From: Bacteroidia bacterium
GTDB taxonomy: Bacteria > Bacteroidota > Bacteroidia > JADZBD01
Reading direction: 5' to 3'
Assembly: GCA_020852255.1 (NCBI GenBank)
Contig: JADZBD010000002.1
Coordinates: 19,307-83,306 of the forward strand
DNA: 64,000 bases
Shown: positions 43,813 to 54,850 of the stretch, in pieces
How positions within the stretch are numbered: position 1 is the stretch's first letter
Layout of the letters: the number at the start of each line of letters is the position of its first letter
Program-made: the position numbers and the translations under genes
The notes under the pieces: generated by a model
Seen by the model: only the letters and a program-made list of their open reading frames with translations
What the model was told of the DNA's origin: nothing
Databases searched by the model: none

Positions 43813-44691
43813 TCAAACTACGTGCTTTTCAGCATGATAGGAAGACCGGACAAGCGGGCCGGATTCCACGTGGCGGAACCCTTTTTCGAGAGCCACCCGG
43901 CGAAATAATGCAAACTGCTCAGGCTTAATGAATTCCCTGACCGGCAGGTGCTTGGAGGAAGGGGAAAGGTATTGCCCCAGGGTGAGCACATCACATTCCA
44001 CCGACCGGAGATCATCCATTGTTTCATAAACCTCTTCAGTGGTTTCACCCAATCCCAACATGATTCCGGATTTGGTTTTGAGACCTGCTGCTTTAGCCTT
44101 TGCCAGGACTTCCAGGCTGCGGTCAAATTTCGCCTGAATTCTCACCTGCCTGGTGAGTCTTCGGACTGTTTCCAGATTATGAGAAAGGAGGTCTGGACCC
44201 GCGTTTAGTACAAAGGCGAGGTTATCCCATTTCCCGGCAAAGTCGGGAATAAGAGTTTCAAATTTTGTCTCCGGACTTTCCTGCCGGATGGCCTCAATTG
44301 TTTTAACCCAGATGGCCGCTCCGCCGTCGGGCAGATCATCCCTGTCAACGGAAGTGATCACACAGTGCCGGATATTCATAATTCTGACGGAGGCTGCTAC
44401 CCGAGCGGGTTCCTGTTCGTCCACCGGAAAAGGGCGCCCGGTGGCTACAGCACAAAAACCGCAGGAGCGCGTACAAACATTACCCAGGATCATAAAGGTG
44501 GCCGTGCCTGCGCCCCAGCATTCGCCCATATTCGGACAGTTCCCGCTTTCACAAATCGTGTGCAGCTTGTGCTTATCTACCAGGGATCGAACCTTCAGAT
44601 ATTGAGGACCGGTGGGCAACTTTACTTTCAGCCATTCCGGTTTGGAAATACCTTGTTGCCTAAGCTGCTCAGGGGTTACACTATCGCTCAT
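43813..44691 (-). CDS. lipA: Lipoyl synthase
   Basis: Radical-SAM enzyme that inserts two sulfurs into octanoyl groups on lipoyl domains. The 292-residue protein has the auxiliary cluster motif C47-C52-C58 ([12 protein letters not shown]), the radical-SAM motif C73-C77-C80 (CTRSCGFC) and the C-terminal RSSYHAEK with S283, the unusual cluster ligand. lipB is not nearby. It starts 12 bases after the upstream barrel protein gene in the same direction, so transcription probably begins at the promoter at 45505-45512. Confidence 0.97.
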   Translation of the reverse strand: MSDSVTPEQLRQQGISKPEWLKVKLPTGPQYLKVRSLVDKHKLHTICESGNCPNMGECWGAGTATFMILGNVCTRSCGFCAVATGRPFPVDEQEPARVAASVRIMNIRHCVITSVDRDDLPDGGAAIWVKTIEAIRQESPETKFETLIPDFAGKWDNLAFVLNAGPDLLSHNLETVRRLTRQVRIQAKFDRSLEVLAKAKAAGLKTKSGIMLGLGETTEEVYETMDDLRSVECDVLTLGQYLSPSSKHLPVREFIKPEQFALFRRVALEKGFRHVESGPLVRSSYHAEKHVV

Positions 44692-44703
44692 GAGAATAAA
44701 AGG

Positions 44704-45495
44704 TCAGAACCAGCGCCGGCCCCAGGTAAAGCTGAGGTAAAAAGTAACATAAGCAGACCGGTTATGTTCGTTGGCCATGATGGGAATAACTTTCGGATAA
44801 AGATCGAAGCAAACGCCTGTTTCGAGGGAGCGGATCTCATCGTCGAGGTCGGCATGTTCGAAATTCAGGCCGAGTTTGGCGTTGGCACCAACATAGGCTT
44901 TGATTTCACCAAAACCTTTAAAATAGGGTTCCCGTCCGTAAATATCTTCCTTGCGGTGAAGTTCGGGATCGTATTTTTCAGTAGAAACAATGTACTCATT
45001 CGGAAGGCCGGTGGGATCCGGTTTTAGAATCTGAAGATAGACCGGTTTGGCCATCGCAAAAGAAGCGGCGAGGAACGTAACGAGATTCACTTCCACTCCC
45101 CTCCTCTGCTGTTTCCCGAAAAGTTGAAAATACGTTCCGACTCCCGGGCGGATCATATGAACAACATTCAGTTTGCCGTAGAAATAACCTTTGGAATGAT
45201 CGAAACGTTCATTTACCGTACGCACTTCTTTGGGATGCTTGTAGCTGGCAATTTCCAGTTCGAAGATGCCCCGTTTGAAGCCGGTGATATGTCTTCCCCG
45301 GCGGAAATTGAGCCCGAAACCGTTGGTATGTGCAAAAACACTGAATGAAAAATCGTTCTTATAAAGCAGTTGAACGTCCTGCTCCCCAATGGGGTTAAAC
45401 CCTCCGGCGGTATTCTGCTCTTTCTCCTGTCCCATGAAAAACAAGGGGAAAAACACGGCAGCCAGAAAGAAGAATATCTTTGAAACGCAGAACAT
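44704..45495 (-). CDS. Hypothetical outer-membrane beta-barrel protein
   Basis: A 263-residue exported protein with a signal peptide (MFCVSKIFFFLAAVFF..., ending near FMGQ). The remaining sequence has amphipathic strands such as FSVFAHTNGFGLNFRRG and YVTFYLSFTWGRRWF, with a terminal Trp-Gly-Arg-Arg-Trp-Phe fitting a barrel. Similar unnamed proteins are widespread next to lipA in Bacteroidota as far as I recall. The frame's first ATG (45507) lies within the -7 element, so the ATG at 45495 is used. No function can be assigned. Confidence 0.7.
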   Translation of the reverse strand: MFCVSKIFFFLAAVFFPLFFMGQEKEQNTAGGFNPIGEQDVQLLYKNDFSFSVFAHTNGFGLNFRRGRHITGFKRGIFELEIASYKHPKEVRTVNERFDHSKGYFYGKLNVVHMIRPGVGTYFQLFGKQQRRGVEVNLVTFLAASFAMAKPVYLQILKPDPTGLPNEYIVSTEKYDPELHRKEDIYGREPYFKGFGEIKAYVGANAKLGLNFEHADLDDEIRSLETGVCFDLYPKVIPIMANEHNRSAYVTFYLSFTWGRRWF

Positions 45496-45504
45496 GGTAA
45501 CGAA

Positions 45505-45512
45505 CAAATATA
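45505..45512 (-). promoter_or_regulatory. Putative -7 element of the barrel protein-lipA unit
   Basis: Minus-strand TATATTTG, nine bases before the ATG at 45495. It decides the start codon choice. Confidence 0.58.
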
Positions 45513-45540
45513 CACAATATAAACCTAAGTATCAGAACGG

Positions 45541-45951
45541 ATGAAAACATCAAAAATTGTTTATACAGGCGGTCTCCGGACGAAGGCGATCCACCTGAAA
45601 TCGCAGCAGGAGATCATCACCGATGCACCGGTGGATAATAACGGAAAGGGGGAGGCATTTTCTCCGACCGATCTGATGAGTACTTCACTGGGATGCTGCA
45701 TGGTGACGATCATGGGAATTCTGGCAGAGCGAAAAGGATGGAATATTGAGGGAACCGAACTGGAGATCACGAAAATTATGGGAACAGAACCGAGGAGGGT
45801 AACCGGTATCCGGGTGGAGATCAGCGTGCCGGCGCGTAGTTTTTCGGAGAAGGAGAAGCAGATGCTGGAGAATGCGGCGAAAACCTGTCCTGTTGCATTC
45901 AGCCTGCATCCTGAACTTGAGCAGGACATCAGCTTCGTTTGGGTAAAATAA
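45541..45951 (+). CDS. OsmC family protein
   Basis: A 136-residue cytoplasmic protein of the OsmC/Ohr superfamily, which in studied members reduces organic peroxides with two cysteines. The segments DLMSTSLGCCMVTIMG (about residues 41-56) and KTCPVAFSLHPE (about 117-128) place cysteines at the two expected sites. The family subgroup (YhfA-like rather than Ohr) is likely because of length and the GWNIEG strand, but unproven. It stands alone between a divergent barrel gene and a bidirectional terminator. Confidence 0.88.
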   Translation: MKTSKIVYTGGLRTKAIHLKSQQEIITDAPVDNNGKGEAFSPTDLMSTSLGCCMVTIMGILAERKGWNIEGTELEITKIMGTEPRRVTGIRVEISVPARSFSEKEKQMLENAAKTCPVAFSLHPELEQDISFVWVK

Positions 45952-45979
45952 AAATCCCGGACCGACCGGTCCGGGATTT
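45952..45979. terminator. Bidirectional terminator
   Basis: Perfect stem AAATCCCGGACC / GGTCCGGGATTT with loop GACC, placed between the OsmC gene and the convergent small lipoprotein pair. Confidence 0.88.
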
Positions 45980-45995
45980 CAGGTATTTAACCTTT

Positions 45996-46142
45996 TCAGG
46001 CTTTATGCTGGGAAGAGGGGGCATCCTGGTGGGCACCTACTCTCTTGTAATTTTTATTCTTACCGTAAGCGTCACAATTTCCTTTGCCACATGATACAAG
46101 TACCAGGGCAGAGATAGAGAGGATGGCCAGCGCTTTCTTCAT
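45996..46142 (-). CDS. Small lipoprotein with CDAYGKN motif
   Basis: A 48-residue product, too short for usual length cut-offs. MKKALAILSISALVLVSC is a lipoprotein signal peptide with acceptor C18; only about 30 residues remain after processing. The mature part begins CGKGNCDAYGKNKNYKRV. It shares C-x-AYGK with the gene 20 bases upstream, so the two are paralogues in tandem. Small Bacteroidota lipoproteins with a C-P-A-Y-G type segment exist, but I know of no assigned role. A bidirectional terminator lies 17 bases beyond the stop codon. Confidence 0.75.
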   Translation of the reverse strand: MKKALAILSISALVLVSCGKGNCDAYGKNKNYKRVGAHQDAPSSQHKA

Positions 46143-46162
46143 GATGTGTTTTTTAGGGGTTG

Positions 46163-46294
46163 TTATACGGGTTTGGTGATTTCGTGCTGATTAGCTTTTT
46201 TTCCGTAGGCCGGACAACGTTCGTGTGTTTTACATGAAGCAAATGCCATGGTGAACAACGCTGCGATCATTAGGGAAACAAACACTTTTTTCAT
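46163..46294 (-). CDS. Small lipoprotein with CPAYGKK motif
   Basis: A 43-residue product: signal peptide with lipobox FASC (C21), then KTHERCPAYGKKANQHEITKPV. The promoter upstream is one of the best in the window (TTTG, 19 bases, TATCTTTG), which supports a real gene. The mature peptide of 23 residues is among the shortest plausible lipoproteins; it keeps a second cysteine before the AYGK segment as in its neighbour. Possible roles (envelope stress, metal or outer-membrane regulator) are open. Confidence 0.77.
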   Translation of the reverse strand: MKKVFVSLMIAALFTMAFASCKTHERCPAYGKKANQHEITKPV

Positions 46295-46351
46295 AAAAAA
46301 TCTTTTTCTATCCCTGCCATTCATTTTCAGGGTCATTCAATCCAATGCTTG

Positions 46352-46382
46352 CAAAGATAAATTTTCAGTCGTATAATCCAAA
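46352..46382 (-). promoter_or_regulatory. Promoter of the small lipoprotein pair
   Basis: Minus strand TTTG (46379-46382), 19-base spacer, TATCTTTG (46352-46359): a full match to the Bacteroidota -33/-7 consensus. The ATG follows 57 bases later. Confidence 0.78.
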
Positions 46383-46435
46383 TCTGTAATAAGCCTTTAT
46401 TTATCAACAGCTTTCATGTGAATATGTTGATGTGA

Positions 46436-46443
46436 TAGCTTTG
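46436..46443 (+). promoter_or_regulatory. Putative -7 element of ung
   Basis: TAGCTTTG ends four bases before the ung ATG, predicting a leaderless or nearly leaderless mRNA. Confidence 0.55.
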
Positions 46444-46447
46444 AAGT

Positions 46448-47134
46448 ATGGTAGAGAAACAGGCGGACCCGAAGATTGAGAGCAGCTGGAAAGATCTGTT
46501 GCAGGAGGAATTCAGGCGGCCTTCGTTCCTGAAACTGAGGGAGTTCCTCAACGCTGAGAAGAAGCAATTCCCGGTTTATCCTCCTTCTTCTCTGATTTTC
46601 AACGCATTCAACCGAACGCCGGTGGATCGTGTAAAGGTGGTGATCATCGGTCAGGACCCTTACCACGGAGCTGGGCAGGCTCATGGTTTAAGCTTTTCGG
46701 TTCCTGACGGGGTAAAGTGCCCACCCTCGCTGGTAAACATTTTTAAGGAGTTAAAAAGGGATCTCGGGCTGGAGATTCCCTTTAGCGGGAATCTGGAGAA
46801 GTGGGCAGACCGTGGTGTATTGCTGCTCAATGCCACGCTGACCGTGAGGGCAGGAGTTGCGGGCTCCCATCAGAAAAAAGGCTGGGAAGAATTTACGGAT
46901 AACGTGATCCGCAATCTCTCGGAGCAAGGCAAGGGCATTGTCTTTCTGCTTTGGGGGAATTTTGCGAAACAGAAGATCAGCCTGATCAACACCGACCGGC
47001 ATTTTATTCTAACGGCTGCGCATCCATCTCCTCTGGCTGGAGGCGCATTCGCCGGGTGCGGTCATTTTTCAGAAGCGAACCGGCTGCTGGAGTCGGCAGG
47101 TAAAGAGCCTGTGAACTGGGATCTTAACCCGTGA
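46448..47134 (+). CDS. ung: Uracil-DNA glycosylase, family 1
   Basis: Removes uracil from DNA. The 228-residue protein has the water-activating motif GQDPYHG with D70, the LLLNATLTV segment, and AAHPSPL with catalytic H192. Full normal length. It is transcribed from its own promoter and precedes pyrG, which also has one; the gap of 75 bases shows no terminator. Confidence 0.97.
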   Translation: MVEKQADPKIESSWKDLLQEEFRRPSFLKLREFLNAEKKQFPVYPPSSLIFNAFNRTPVDRVKVVIIGQDPYHGAGQAHGLSFSVPDGVKCPPSLVNIFKELKRDLGLEIPFSGNLEKWADRGVLLLNATLTVRAGVAGSHQKKGWEEFTDNVIRNLSEQGKGIVFLLWGNFAKQKISLINTDRHFILTAAHPSPLAGGAFAGCGHFSEANRLLESAGKEPVNWDLNP

Positions 47135-47185
47135 ATTATTATTAATAACCTTTCGGACAAGCAGAAAAGGGGCGCAAAAAAAGAG

Positions 47186-48838
<1,653 letters not shown>

Positions 48839-48867
48839 TCCTCCCCTGTTTATTGGTTTTTTTTGGC

Positions 48868-48875
48868 TAGCTTTG
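48868..48875 (+). promoter_or_regulatory. Putative -7 element of yidC
   Basis: TAGCTTTG, 11 bases before the ATG at 48887. Confidence 0.55.
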
Positions 48876-48886
48876 CCCACTTTTTT

Positions 48887-50785
48887 ATGCAGGGCCTCGA
48901 TAAAAATTCCATTTTAGGTATATTGATCATCGGTATCATTCTGTTCGGATGGTTGTATTATTCTACTCCTTCCACCGACGAGTTACAGAAACAGAAACGC
49001 TACCAGGACTCACTGGCGCTTCTTGAAACCAAACTTACTCCCCCCGACACTGTACAGCAGAAAGTGAACGATACCACCCTGGTGGCATCCGCTGAACCCG
49101 ACTCCGCTGCGCTGGCAAAACAGGACTCCCTTGTACGCGCAAACAAGGCAGAAACCTTTGGCAGCTTCGCCGGAAGCACCGAAGGCAAAGAAGAATTCCT
49201 GACCATTGAAAATGATTTTATGGTCCTTACCCTTTCTACCAGGGGCGGAAGGATCACCGATGTACAATTGAAAGAATACCTGACGTGGAAGAAAACGCCG
49301 CTTCACCTTTTTACAAAAGACTCCTCCTATTTCGGACTGGAACTGGTTACAGATAAGTCACAATTCAATACGAATGACCTTTACTTTACTCCCTCCGGCC
49401 CCTCCTTCAAGGTGACCGGCAATGAGAGTAAATCCTTTTCCATGACACTTCAAGCCGGAGAAGGCAAGCATCTCAGGTACACCTACACATTGAAAGGGAA
49501 CGACCACCTCTTAGGATTCGACATTCAGCTCAAGGGGATGGAAACGGTGATCCCGAAAAATCAGGGATTGATTGATCTGCATTGGAAACAGGCCACACCC
49601 TGGCTGGAAAAAGATCTCAAAACCCAGAAACAATACACCACGGTCTATTTCAAATACCCGGAAGAGAAGTCAGATTATCTGAGTGAAAGTTCGGATGACA
49701 GCCTGAGCCTGGGCGCGCCTGCAGAATGGGTCGCCTTCAAGCAGCAATTCTTCTCCTCTATTCTGGTACCTGCGTCACCTTTCGATAAACAGGGGGCGTT
49801 TGTGTCTTCTTATTCAGGAATTGACAGTGCGGGAGTTAAAAAACTCAGTGCGGTGCTTCCCATTGCGTATAAGCACCAGCCGATCGAGGATTTCAAAATG
49901 CAGTTCTATTTCGGTCCGAATCACCACAAGCTGCTGGAGAGTTACGAAAAGGGGTTTGAATCGGTCATACCGCTGGGATGGGGAATTTTCGGATGGGTGA
50001 ATGAGTTCCTTGTGATACCGATTTTCAATTTCTTTGATGGTTTCGGGTGGAATTACGGTTTGATCATTCTGCTGCTGACTATCATCCTCAAGATACTTCT
50101 CTTTCCCATCGCGTACCGCACCTATTTGTCCTCCGCCAAGATGCGGGTGCTTCGCCCTGAACTCAGCGAGATCACCAAAAAATTTGAAGGTAAAAGCCCA
50201 ATGGAAAAACAGCAGGCCCAGATGGCGCTGTATAAAAAAGCCGGCGTAAATCCATTATCAGGCTGCATTCCCGTTTTGCTGCAGCTTCCTATCCTCTTCG
50301 CGCTGGTAAAGTTTTTTCCTGCGTCTATCGAATTACGCCAGCAGGGGTTTCTATGGGCCGATGACCTTTCTACGTACGACAGCGTGTGGGATTTTGGTGT
50401 GATTCCTGTGATTCACACCGTCTACGGTGATCATATGAGCCTGTTCGCAATTCTGATGACAGTTTCCACCTTGCTGTACACTTATTCCAACTCCCAGCTG
50501 ATGGGACAAAACGAACAGATGCCGGGGATGAAGTACATGATCTACATTATGCCCGTCATGTTTCTACCCTTCATGAATAATTTCTCAGCCGGACTGAGTT
50601 ACTATTATTTCCTTGCCAACATGATCACATTCGGGCAAACCTGGGCCATGCGGTTTGTAGTAGACGAGAAAAAACTCCATGCCCGCATCGAAGAGAATAA
50701 AAAGAAGCCTGTGAAGCAGTCGAAATGGCAGAAGCGGCTGGAAGACATGCAGCGCCAGCGCCCGGGATCCACGCGCAAGAAGTGA
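48887..50785 (+). CDS. yidC: Membrane protein insertase YidC
   Basis: Inserts and folds inner-membrane proteins, alone or with SecYEG. The 632-residue protein has an N-terminal transmembrane helix (SILGILIIGIILFGWLYY, residues 7-24), a large periplasmic beta domain (about 85-360) and the conserved insertase core with the following helices: YGLIILLLTIILKILLFP, VNPLSGCIPVLLQLPILFAL, and two further helices, then a basic C-terminal tail typical of ribosome contact. The start is ATG 48887 because upstream residues overlap the promoter. Its stop codon abuts the convergent cdsA stop with no spacer. Confidence 0.96.
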   Translation: MQGLDKNSILGILIIGIILFGWLYYSTPSTDELQKQKRYQDSLALLETKLTPPDTVQQKVNDTTLVASAEPDSAALAKQDSLVRANKAETFGSFAGSTEGKEEFLTIENDFMVLTLSTRGGRITDVQLKEYLTWKKTPLHLFTKDSSYFGLELVTDKSQFNTNDLYFTPSGPSFKVTGNESKSFSMTLQAGEGKHLRYTYTLKGNDHLLGFDIQLKGMETVIPKNQGLIDLHWKQATPWLEKDLKTQKQYTTVYFKYPEEKSDYLSESSDDSLSLGAPAEWVAFKQQFFSSILVPASPFDKQGAFVSSYSGIDSAGVKKLSAVLPIAYKHQPIEDFKMQFYFGPNHHKLLESYEKGFESVIPLGWGIFGWVNEFLVIPIFNFFDGFGWNYGLIILLLTIILKILLFPIAYRTYLSSAKMRVLRPELSEITKKFEGKSPMEKQQAQMALYKKAGVNPLSGCIPVLLQLPILFALVKFFPASIELRQQGFLWADDLSTYDSVWDFGVIPVIHTVYGDHMSLFAILMTVSTLLYTYSNSQLMGQNEQMPGMKYMIYIMPVMFLPFMNNFSAGLSYYYFLANMITFGQTWAMRFVVDEKKLHARIEENKKKPVKQSKWQKRLEDMQRQRPGSTRKK

Positions 50786-51634
50786 TTATTTATTTCCCAG
50801 TACGATAAACAAATAGGTAACGGCGATCGGAGAAACGATGATGGTGGCATCGAAGCGGTCGAGTATTCCACCATGCCCCGGCAAAACATTTCCTGAATCT
50901 TTAACTCCGGCCCGTCGTTTCATCCGTGATTCCACCAGGTCGCCCAGGGTAGCCGCAGGTGCTACGATCAACGCGAGCCCCATCCAATGCAAAGCGGAAA
51001 GCTGAGGAAAAAAGAACGAAAGAATATAAGCAGAAGCAACGCAGAGCAGTGCGCCGCCAATGGTTCCCTCCCAGGTTTTCTTAGGAGATATCCGTTCCAG
51101 CAATTTTCTCCGGCCGAACGCTCTGCCGCTGAGGTAGGCAAATGTATCGTTAGCCCATACAAGGATCAGGGTACCCAGAAACAGCGGATAGAATTCATCC
51201 CATGGTCCGAACAGATCCGATCCATAGAGCAGTGTCCAGGAAGAGAGAAAAAGGGTGCTGTACAGCATTCCCTGCGGAATCACGCCAAAAATAGTATCAC
51301 TCCGGCGATCTGATATAAAAAGACTTACGATCATCACCAAAGCGGCAAGCGCAAGCACCGCACTGATGCTGAATAGAACAACACGGGTATCTGCTTCCCG
51401 TAAAAAAACGAAAGAATAAGCGAAGAGAAAAAAAAGAAAGCCTGATAAAAAAAGAAGCGGGATCCGGAAACGCGGAGCAATCCGGTCCTTGTTCATCAAA
51501 AGGAATTCATTCAGGCCCATTAGCGAAGCAAAAAAAAGCAGGGCGAAAAAAGTATAAAATGAATGCCAGGCGGCCAGCACTACTGTGGCTACAAAAGCGG
51601 CACCGGTTAACGCTCTTACCAGTATCTCTGACAT
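50786..51634 (-). CDS. cdsA: Phosphatidate cytidylyltransferase
   Basis: Makes CDP-diacylglycerol, the precursor of membrane phospholipids. A 282-residue polytopic membrane protein with about eight helices; the C-terminal half contains SPKKTWEGTIGG and the signature GDLVESRMKRRAGVKDSG ... PGHGGILDRFDA, seen at about residues 182-194 and 229-262, with the Asp and Gly residues of the CDP-alcohol transfer site. It is the last gene of the rsfS-ftsH-LUD-cdsA unit, two bases after the LUD gene, a conserved Bacteroidota neighbourhood. Confidence 0.96.
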   Translation of the reverse strand: MSEILVRALTGAAFVATVVLAAWHSFYTFFALLFFASLMGLNEFLLMNKDRIAPRFRIPLLFLSGFLFFLFAYSFVFLREADTRVVLFSISAVLALAALVMIVSLFISDRRSDTIFGVIPQGMLYSTLFLSSWTLLYGSDLFGPWDEFYPLFLGTLILVWANDTFAYLSGRAFGRRKLLERISPKKTWEGTIGGALLCVASAYILSFFFPQLSALHWMGLALIVAPAATLGDLVESRMKRRAGVKDSGNVLPGHGGILDRFDATIIVSPIAVTYLFIVLGNK

Positions 51635-51636
51635 TT

Positions 51637-52278
51637 TCAGTTCCGGTCAATAAGGATCACATAGATTTCCTTCGGACCGTGAGCCCCCTGTACCAGCGTT
51701 TTTTCAATATCCGCGGTACGGCTCGGGCCAGCGATGGAAGAGATCATGGAAGGCAGTTCGCCCTTATACCGCTCCCGGATTAACTTTAATCCATCCTTCA
51801 TATTCATAACAATCTGGTCGGTGAACGCAATCACCAGATGATAGTGCGGATACACGGGCAATCTCCGTCCGCTTGCCTGTTTGCTGCTGATCAGTACCGC
51901 ACCCAGGCGGGCTACGAGGCACTCGCAACCTGTAATTCCAACATTGGATGATATCAGATCCTTCTCCTCGCTGGCAATGGTAAGTCCGGAAGAGAATAGC
52001 AGTTCATGAATGAACTGGTCGGAGGAAAACAATCCGGTCCAGCCGTTTTCATTAACCAAATTGCGCACGACCTCTGCCGCATCGGTAGTGTTTTCGCAAA
52101 ACAGGAATTTTCCGTTGAGGGCGGTAAACTGCCGGGCAAAAACCTCCTCCGGCGATTCCGGAGGAATAACATAAATTTCCGATTCAATATCCAGGTTTGC
52201 GGGATTCTCCGGAACGCCCTGAATCAAAGCTGCCCGCACCTTTTTCAGTATCTTTTCCCTGGATTTGGAATCTTCCAT
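51637..52278 (-). CDS. LUD domain protein, LutC/YkgG-like
   Basis: A 213-residue soluble protein of the LUD family. The conserved C-terminal half shows VGITGCECLVARLGAVLI, PHYHLVIA and SSIAGPSRTADIEKTLVQGAHGP, diagnostic of LutC/YkgG proteins that assist L-lactate oxidation with LutA and LutB in other bacteria. Here it lies between ftsH and cdsA, three and two bases from its neighbours, with no lutA or lutB adjacent; a LutA-like gene is 5 kb away. Whether it serves lactate oxidation in this organism is an inference. Confidence 0.88.
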   Translation of the reverse strand: MEDSKSREKILKKVRAALIQGVPENPANLDIESEIYVIPPESPEEVFARQFTALNGKFLFCENTTDAAEVVRNLVNENGWTGLFSSDQFIHELLFSSGLTIASEEKDLISSNVGITGCECLVARLGAVLISSKQASGRRLPVYPHYHLVIAFTDQIVMNMKDGLKLIRERYKGELPSMISSIAGPSRTADIEKTLVQGAHGPKEIYVILIDRN

Positions 52279-52281
52279 GAA

Positions 52282-54357
52282 TCAAAAAAGGGTTGGGTTG
52301 GGGCCGTCCTTAACAGGCTCTTCCTGTTTTGTTTCACTGTCCGGATCTTTTTTCGGAACGGAATGCGTTTCACCGTTCTTCTTCTCTATTTCAGGCAGAA
52401 GAATCTCCGCTTTATAGAAAGGTCGTTTTCCGAAAATGGTTTCAAGGTCCTCTTTGAAAATCACCTCCTTCTCCAGCAACTGGTTTGCAAGTTGCGTGAG
52501 TTTATCCTTATTCGAGGCGAGAAGCTGTTTGGTCCGGTTGTACGCTTTCTCAATCAATTTGCTCACTTCCTCATCTATTGTCTGGGCCGTTTTTTCGGAA
52601 TATGGTTTCTGGAATCCGAACTCAGTCTGTCCGGATGAATCATAGAAACTGATATTGCCCAGTTTCTCATTCAGTCCGTAATACACCACCATGGCGTATG
52701 CCTGCTTGGTGATTTTCTCAAGGTCGCTGAGGGCTCCGGTGGAAATTTTACCAAAGGCGATCTCTTCGGCGGCACGACCACCCAGGGCTGCACACATTTC
52801 ATCAAAGAGTTGTTCAGTGGTGGTGATCTGACGCTCTTCCGGGAGGTACCATGCCGCTCCGAGCGAACGGCCGCGGGGAACGATGGTAACTTTTACGAGT
52901 GGAGACGCGTGCTCCACCAGCCAGGAGACAGTAGCATGTCCGGCTTCATGAAACGCTATGACTTGCTTTTCCTCTTTTGTGACAATTTTATTCTTCTTCT
53001 CCAGTCCGCCAACGATCCGGTCAACGGCATCAAGGAAGTCCTGTTTATCCACTTTATTTTTCTCTTTACGGGCAGCGATCAGTGCTGCTTCATTACAGAT
53101 ATTAGCAATATCTGCGCCGGAGAATCCGGGTGTTTGGCGGGCCAAAAAGTCAATATCAACACTGGTATCAAGTTTGAGCGGCCGCAAATGCACTTTAAAA
53201 ATTTCTCTTCGTTCGATCAGGTCGGGCATATCCACAAAAATCTGCCGGTCGAAACGTCCGGGTCGCAGCAGAGCCCGGTCGAGTATATCGGCCCGGTTGG
53301 TGGCGGCAAGAATGATCACTCCGCTGTTTGTTCCAAAGCCGTCCATTTCCGTGAGGAGCTGGTTCAGCGTATTTTCTCTTTCATCATTCGCCCCATGGGA
53401 AACGCTGCGCCCGCGCGCGCGCCCGATGGCATCAATCTCATCAATAAAAATGATACAAGGTGCCTTTTCTTTTGCCTGACGAAAGAGATCACGCACACGG
53501 GAGGCGCCCACACCCACAAACATTTCCACAAAATCAGATCCTGAGAGAGAAAAGAAGGGCACCTTGGCCTCCCCGGCTACTGCTTTTGCCAACAGGGTTT
53601 TCCCGGTACCGGGGGGTCCCACGAGCAATGCGCCTTTAGGAATTTTGGCTCCCAGAACAGTGTATTTTTTGGGATTCTTTAAAAAGTCAACGATCTCTTT
53701 GAGTTCGACCTTGGCTCCGTCGAGACCTGCCACATCATTGAAGTTGATCTGAACGTTGGTATCCTTATCGAAGAGCTGGGCTTTAGATTTTCCGATATTA
53801 AAAATCTGACCCGGGCCGCCTCCGGAAGGGCCGCTCATACGCCGCATGATAAAGACCCAGAATAAAACGATCAGAATAATAGGAAGTATCCACCCCAGGT
53901 GATCACCGAACTCCACCCGCTCACGGTCGGCAGGAATGATGCGGCTTTCCTGGGCAATATCCTGCTGGAACTCCTCCACTGAAGCCATGAAGTTTCCCAC
54001 CTCAGGGATCCGGTAATAGTAGTGCGGTCCCCGGTTCGCTTTCACTTCCGCATGAGCCTTTTCAGATACGAGGTAAGACGTTTTGATAAAAATTTCCGCC
54101 TCCCGCTTATTGATGATATCTATTTTGTCTACCTGCTGGTTGCGCAGCAGTTCAGATACTTTCTGGAGAGAAATTTCCTTCGGTGTACCTTTAAAGTCAA
54201 GGAAACTAAGCCCCAGGAGCAACACCACCAGGATCACGTAGATCCAGTAGAAATTAATACTGTTTTTAGGTAGTTGCGGTTTCTTTGGGAGCTTGTCTTT
54301 GATCCCTTTATATTGCCCCTTTTGCTGACCCTGCCTGTTCTCGCTGTTCTCGCTCAT
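52282..54357 (-). CDS. ftsH: ATP-dependent zinc metalloprotease FtsH
   Basis: Membrane-anchored AAA protease for damaged and regulated proteins. The 691-residue protein has two transmembrane helices (about 36-53 and 155-171) around a periplasmic domain, Walker A GPPGTGKT (247-254), Walker [13 protein letters not shown], the second region of homology, and the zinc site HEAGH at 470-474. Length is normal for Bacteroidota. It starts six bases after rsfS and is followed three bases later by the LUD gene, so it is in the middle of an operon. Confidence 0.98.
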   Translation of the reverse strand: MSENSENRQGQQKGQYKGIKDKLPKKPQLPKNSINFYWIYVILVVLLLGLSFLDFKGTPKEISLQKVSELLRNQQVDKIDIINKREAEIFIKTSYLVSEKAHAEVKANRGPHYYYRIPEVGNFMASVEEFQQDIAQESRIIPADRERVEFGDHLGWILPIILIVLFWVFIMRRMSGPSGGGPGQIFNIGKSKAQLFDKDTNVQINFNDVAGLDGAKVELKEIVDFLKNPKKYTVLGAKIPKGALLVGPPGTGKTLLAKAVAGEAKVPFFSLSGSDFVEMFVGVGASRVRDLFRQAKEKAPCIIFIDEIDAIGRARGRSVSHGANDERENTLNQLLTEMDGFGTNSGVIILAATNRADILDRALLRPGRFDRQIFVDMPDLIERREIFKVHLRPLKLDTSVDIDFLARQTPGFSGADIANICNEAALIAARKEKNKVDKQDFLDAVDRIVGGLEKKNKIVTKEEKQVIAFHEAGHATVSWLVEHASPLVKVTIVPRGRSLGAAWYLPEERQITTTEQLFDEMCAALGGRAAEEIAFGKISTGALSDLEKITKQAYAMVVYYGLNEKLGNISFYDSSGQTEFGFQKPYSEKTAQTIDEEVSKLIEKAYNRTKQLLASNKDKLTQLANQLLEKEVIFKEDLETIFGKRPFYKAEILLPEIEKKNGETHSVPKKDPDSETKQEEPVKDGPNPTLF

Positions 54358-54363
54358 GTTCCT

Positions 54364-54783
54364 TCAGTTCTTGATATGGGAAATCCCTGCGTCAGCCCAA
54401 AGAGATTCCAGGTTATAAAATGCCCGTGGCTCCGGCTGAAAAACATGGGCCACAACAGAGCCGTAATCGAGAAGAATCCATTCCGCATTTTCATGCCCTT
54501 CCGAATGCCAGGGTTTCTCTCCGGTTTCCTTTTTAACTTCCTCTTCAATAGCATCTGCAATGGCCTCTACCTGTGTACGAGAATTGCCCTGACAAATAAT
54601 AAAAAAGTCGCAAACCGACGTGTTAATCCCACGAAGATCCATTACCACTATATCCGTCCCTTTCTTCTCCCGTATTCCGTCTGCAACGGCTGAAGCCAAA
54701 AGCTCCGAAGGATCTTTGGTTTTTTTCACTACCCGGGGCTTCGTGCGCCCCCGGCTTGCTTTTTTTACTACTTTTTTTGCCAT
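54364..54783 (-). CDS. rsfS: Ribosome silencing factor
   Basis: Binds ribosomal protein L14 and blocks subunit joining under starvation. The 139-residue product begins with a basic Lys/Arg tail (MAKKVVKKASRGRTKPR) and then the RsfS core: LLASAVADGIREKKGTDIVV, DLRGINTSVCDFFIICQG and the WILLDYGSVVAHVF motif. The frame extends to 54807, but the upstream part overlaps the -7 element, so ATG 54783 is used. First gene of the rsfS-ftsH-LUD-cdsA operon, divergent from birA, as is common in Bacteroidota. Confidence 0.94.
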   Translation of the reverse strand: MAKKVVKKASRGRTKPRVVKKTKDPSELLASAVADGIREKKGTDIVVMDLRGINTSVCDFFIICQGNSRTQVEAIADAIEEEVKKETGEKPWHSEGHENAEWILLDYGSVVAHVFQPEPRAFYNLESLWADAGISHIKN

Positions 54784-54794
54784 ACTGCTTGTAT

Positions 54795-54802
54795 CAAAGT
54801 TA
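54795..54802 (-). promoter_or_regulatory. Putative -7 element of the rsfS operon
   Basis: Minus-strand TAACTTTG, 11 bases upstream of the rsfS ATG. A CAA at 54818-54820 (TTG on the minus strand) is 15 bases away, shorter than the ideal spacing. For the divergent birA only a variant TAATTTTA (54827-54834) is seen. Confidence 0.55.
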
Positions 54803-54850
54803 GTCAAATTTACCCAACAAAAGCCTTAATTTTAGGGACTTCCACGTCCT

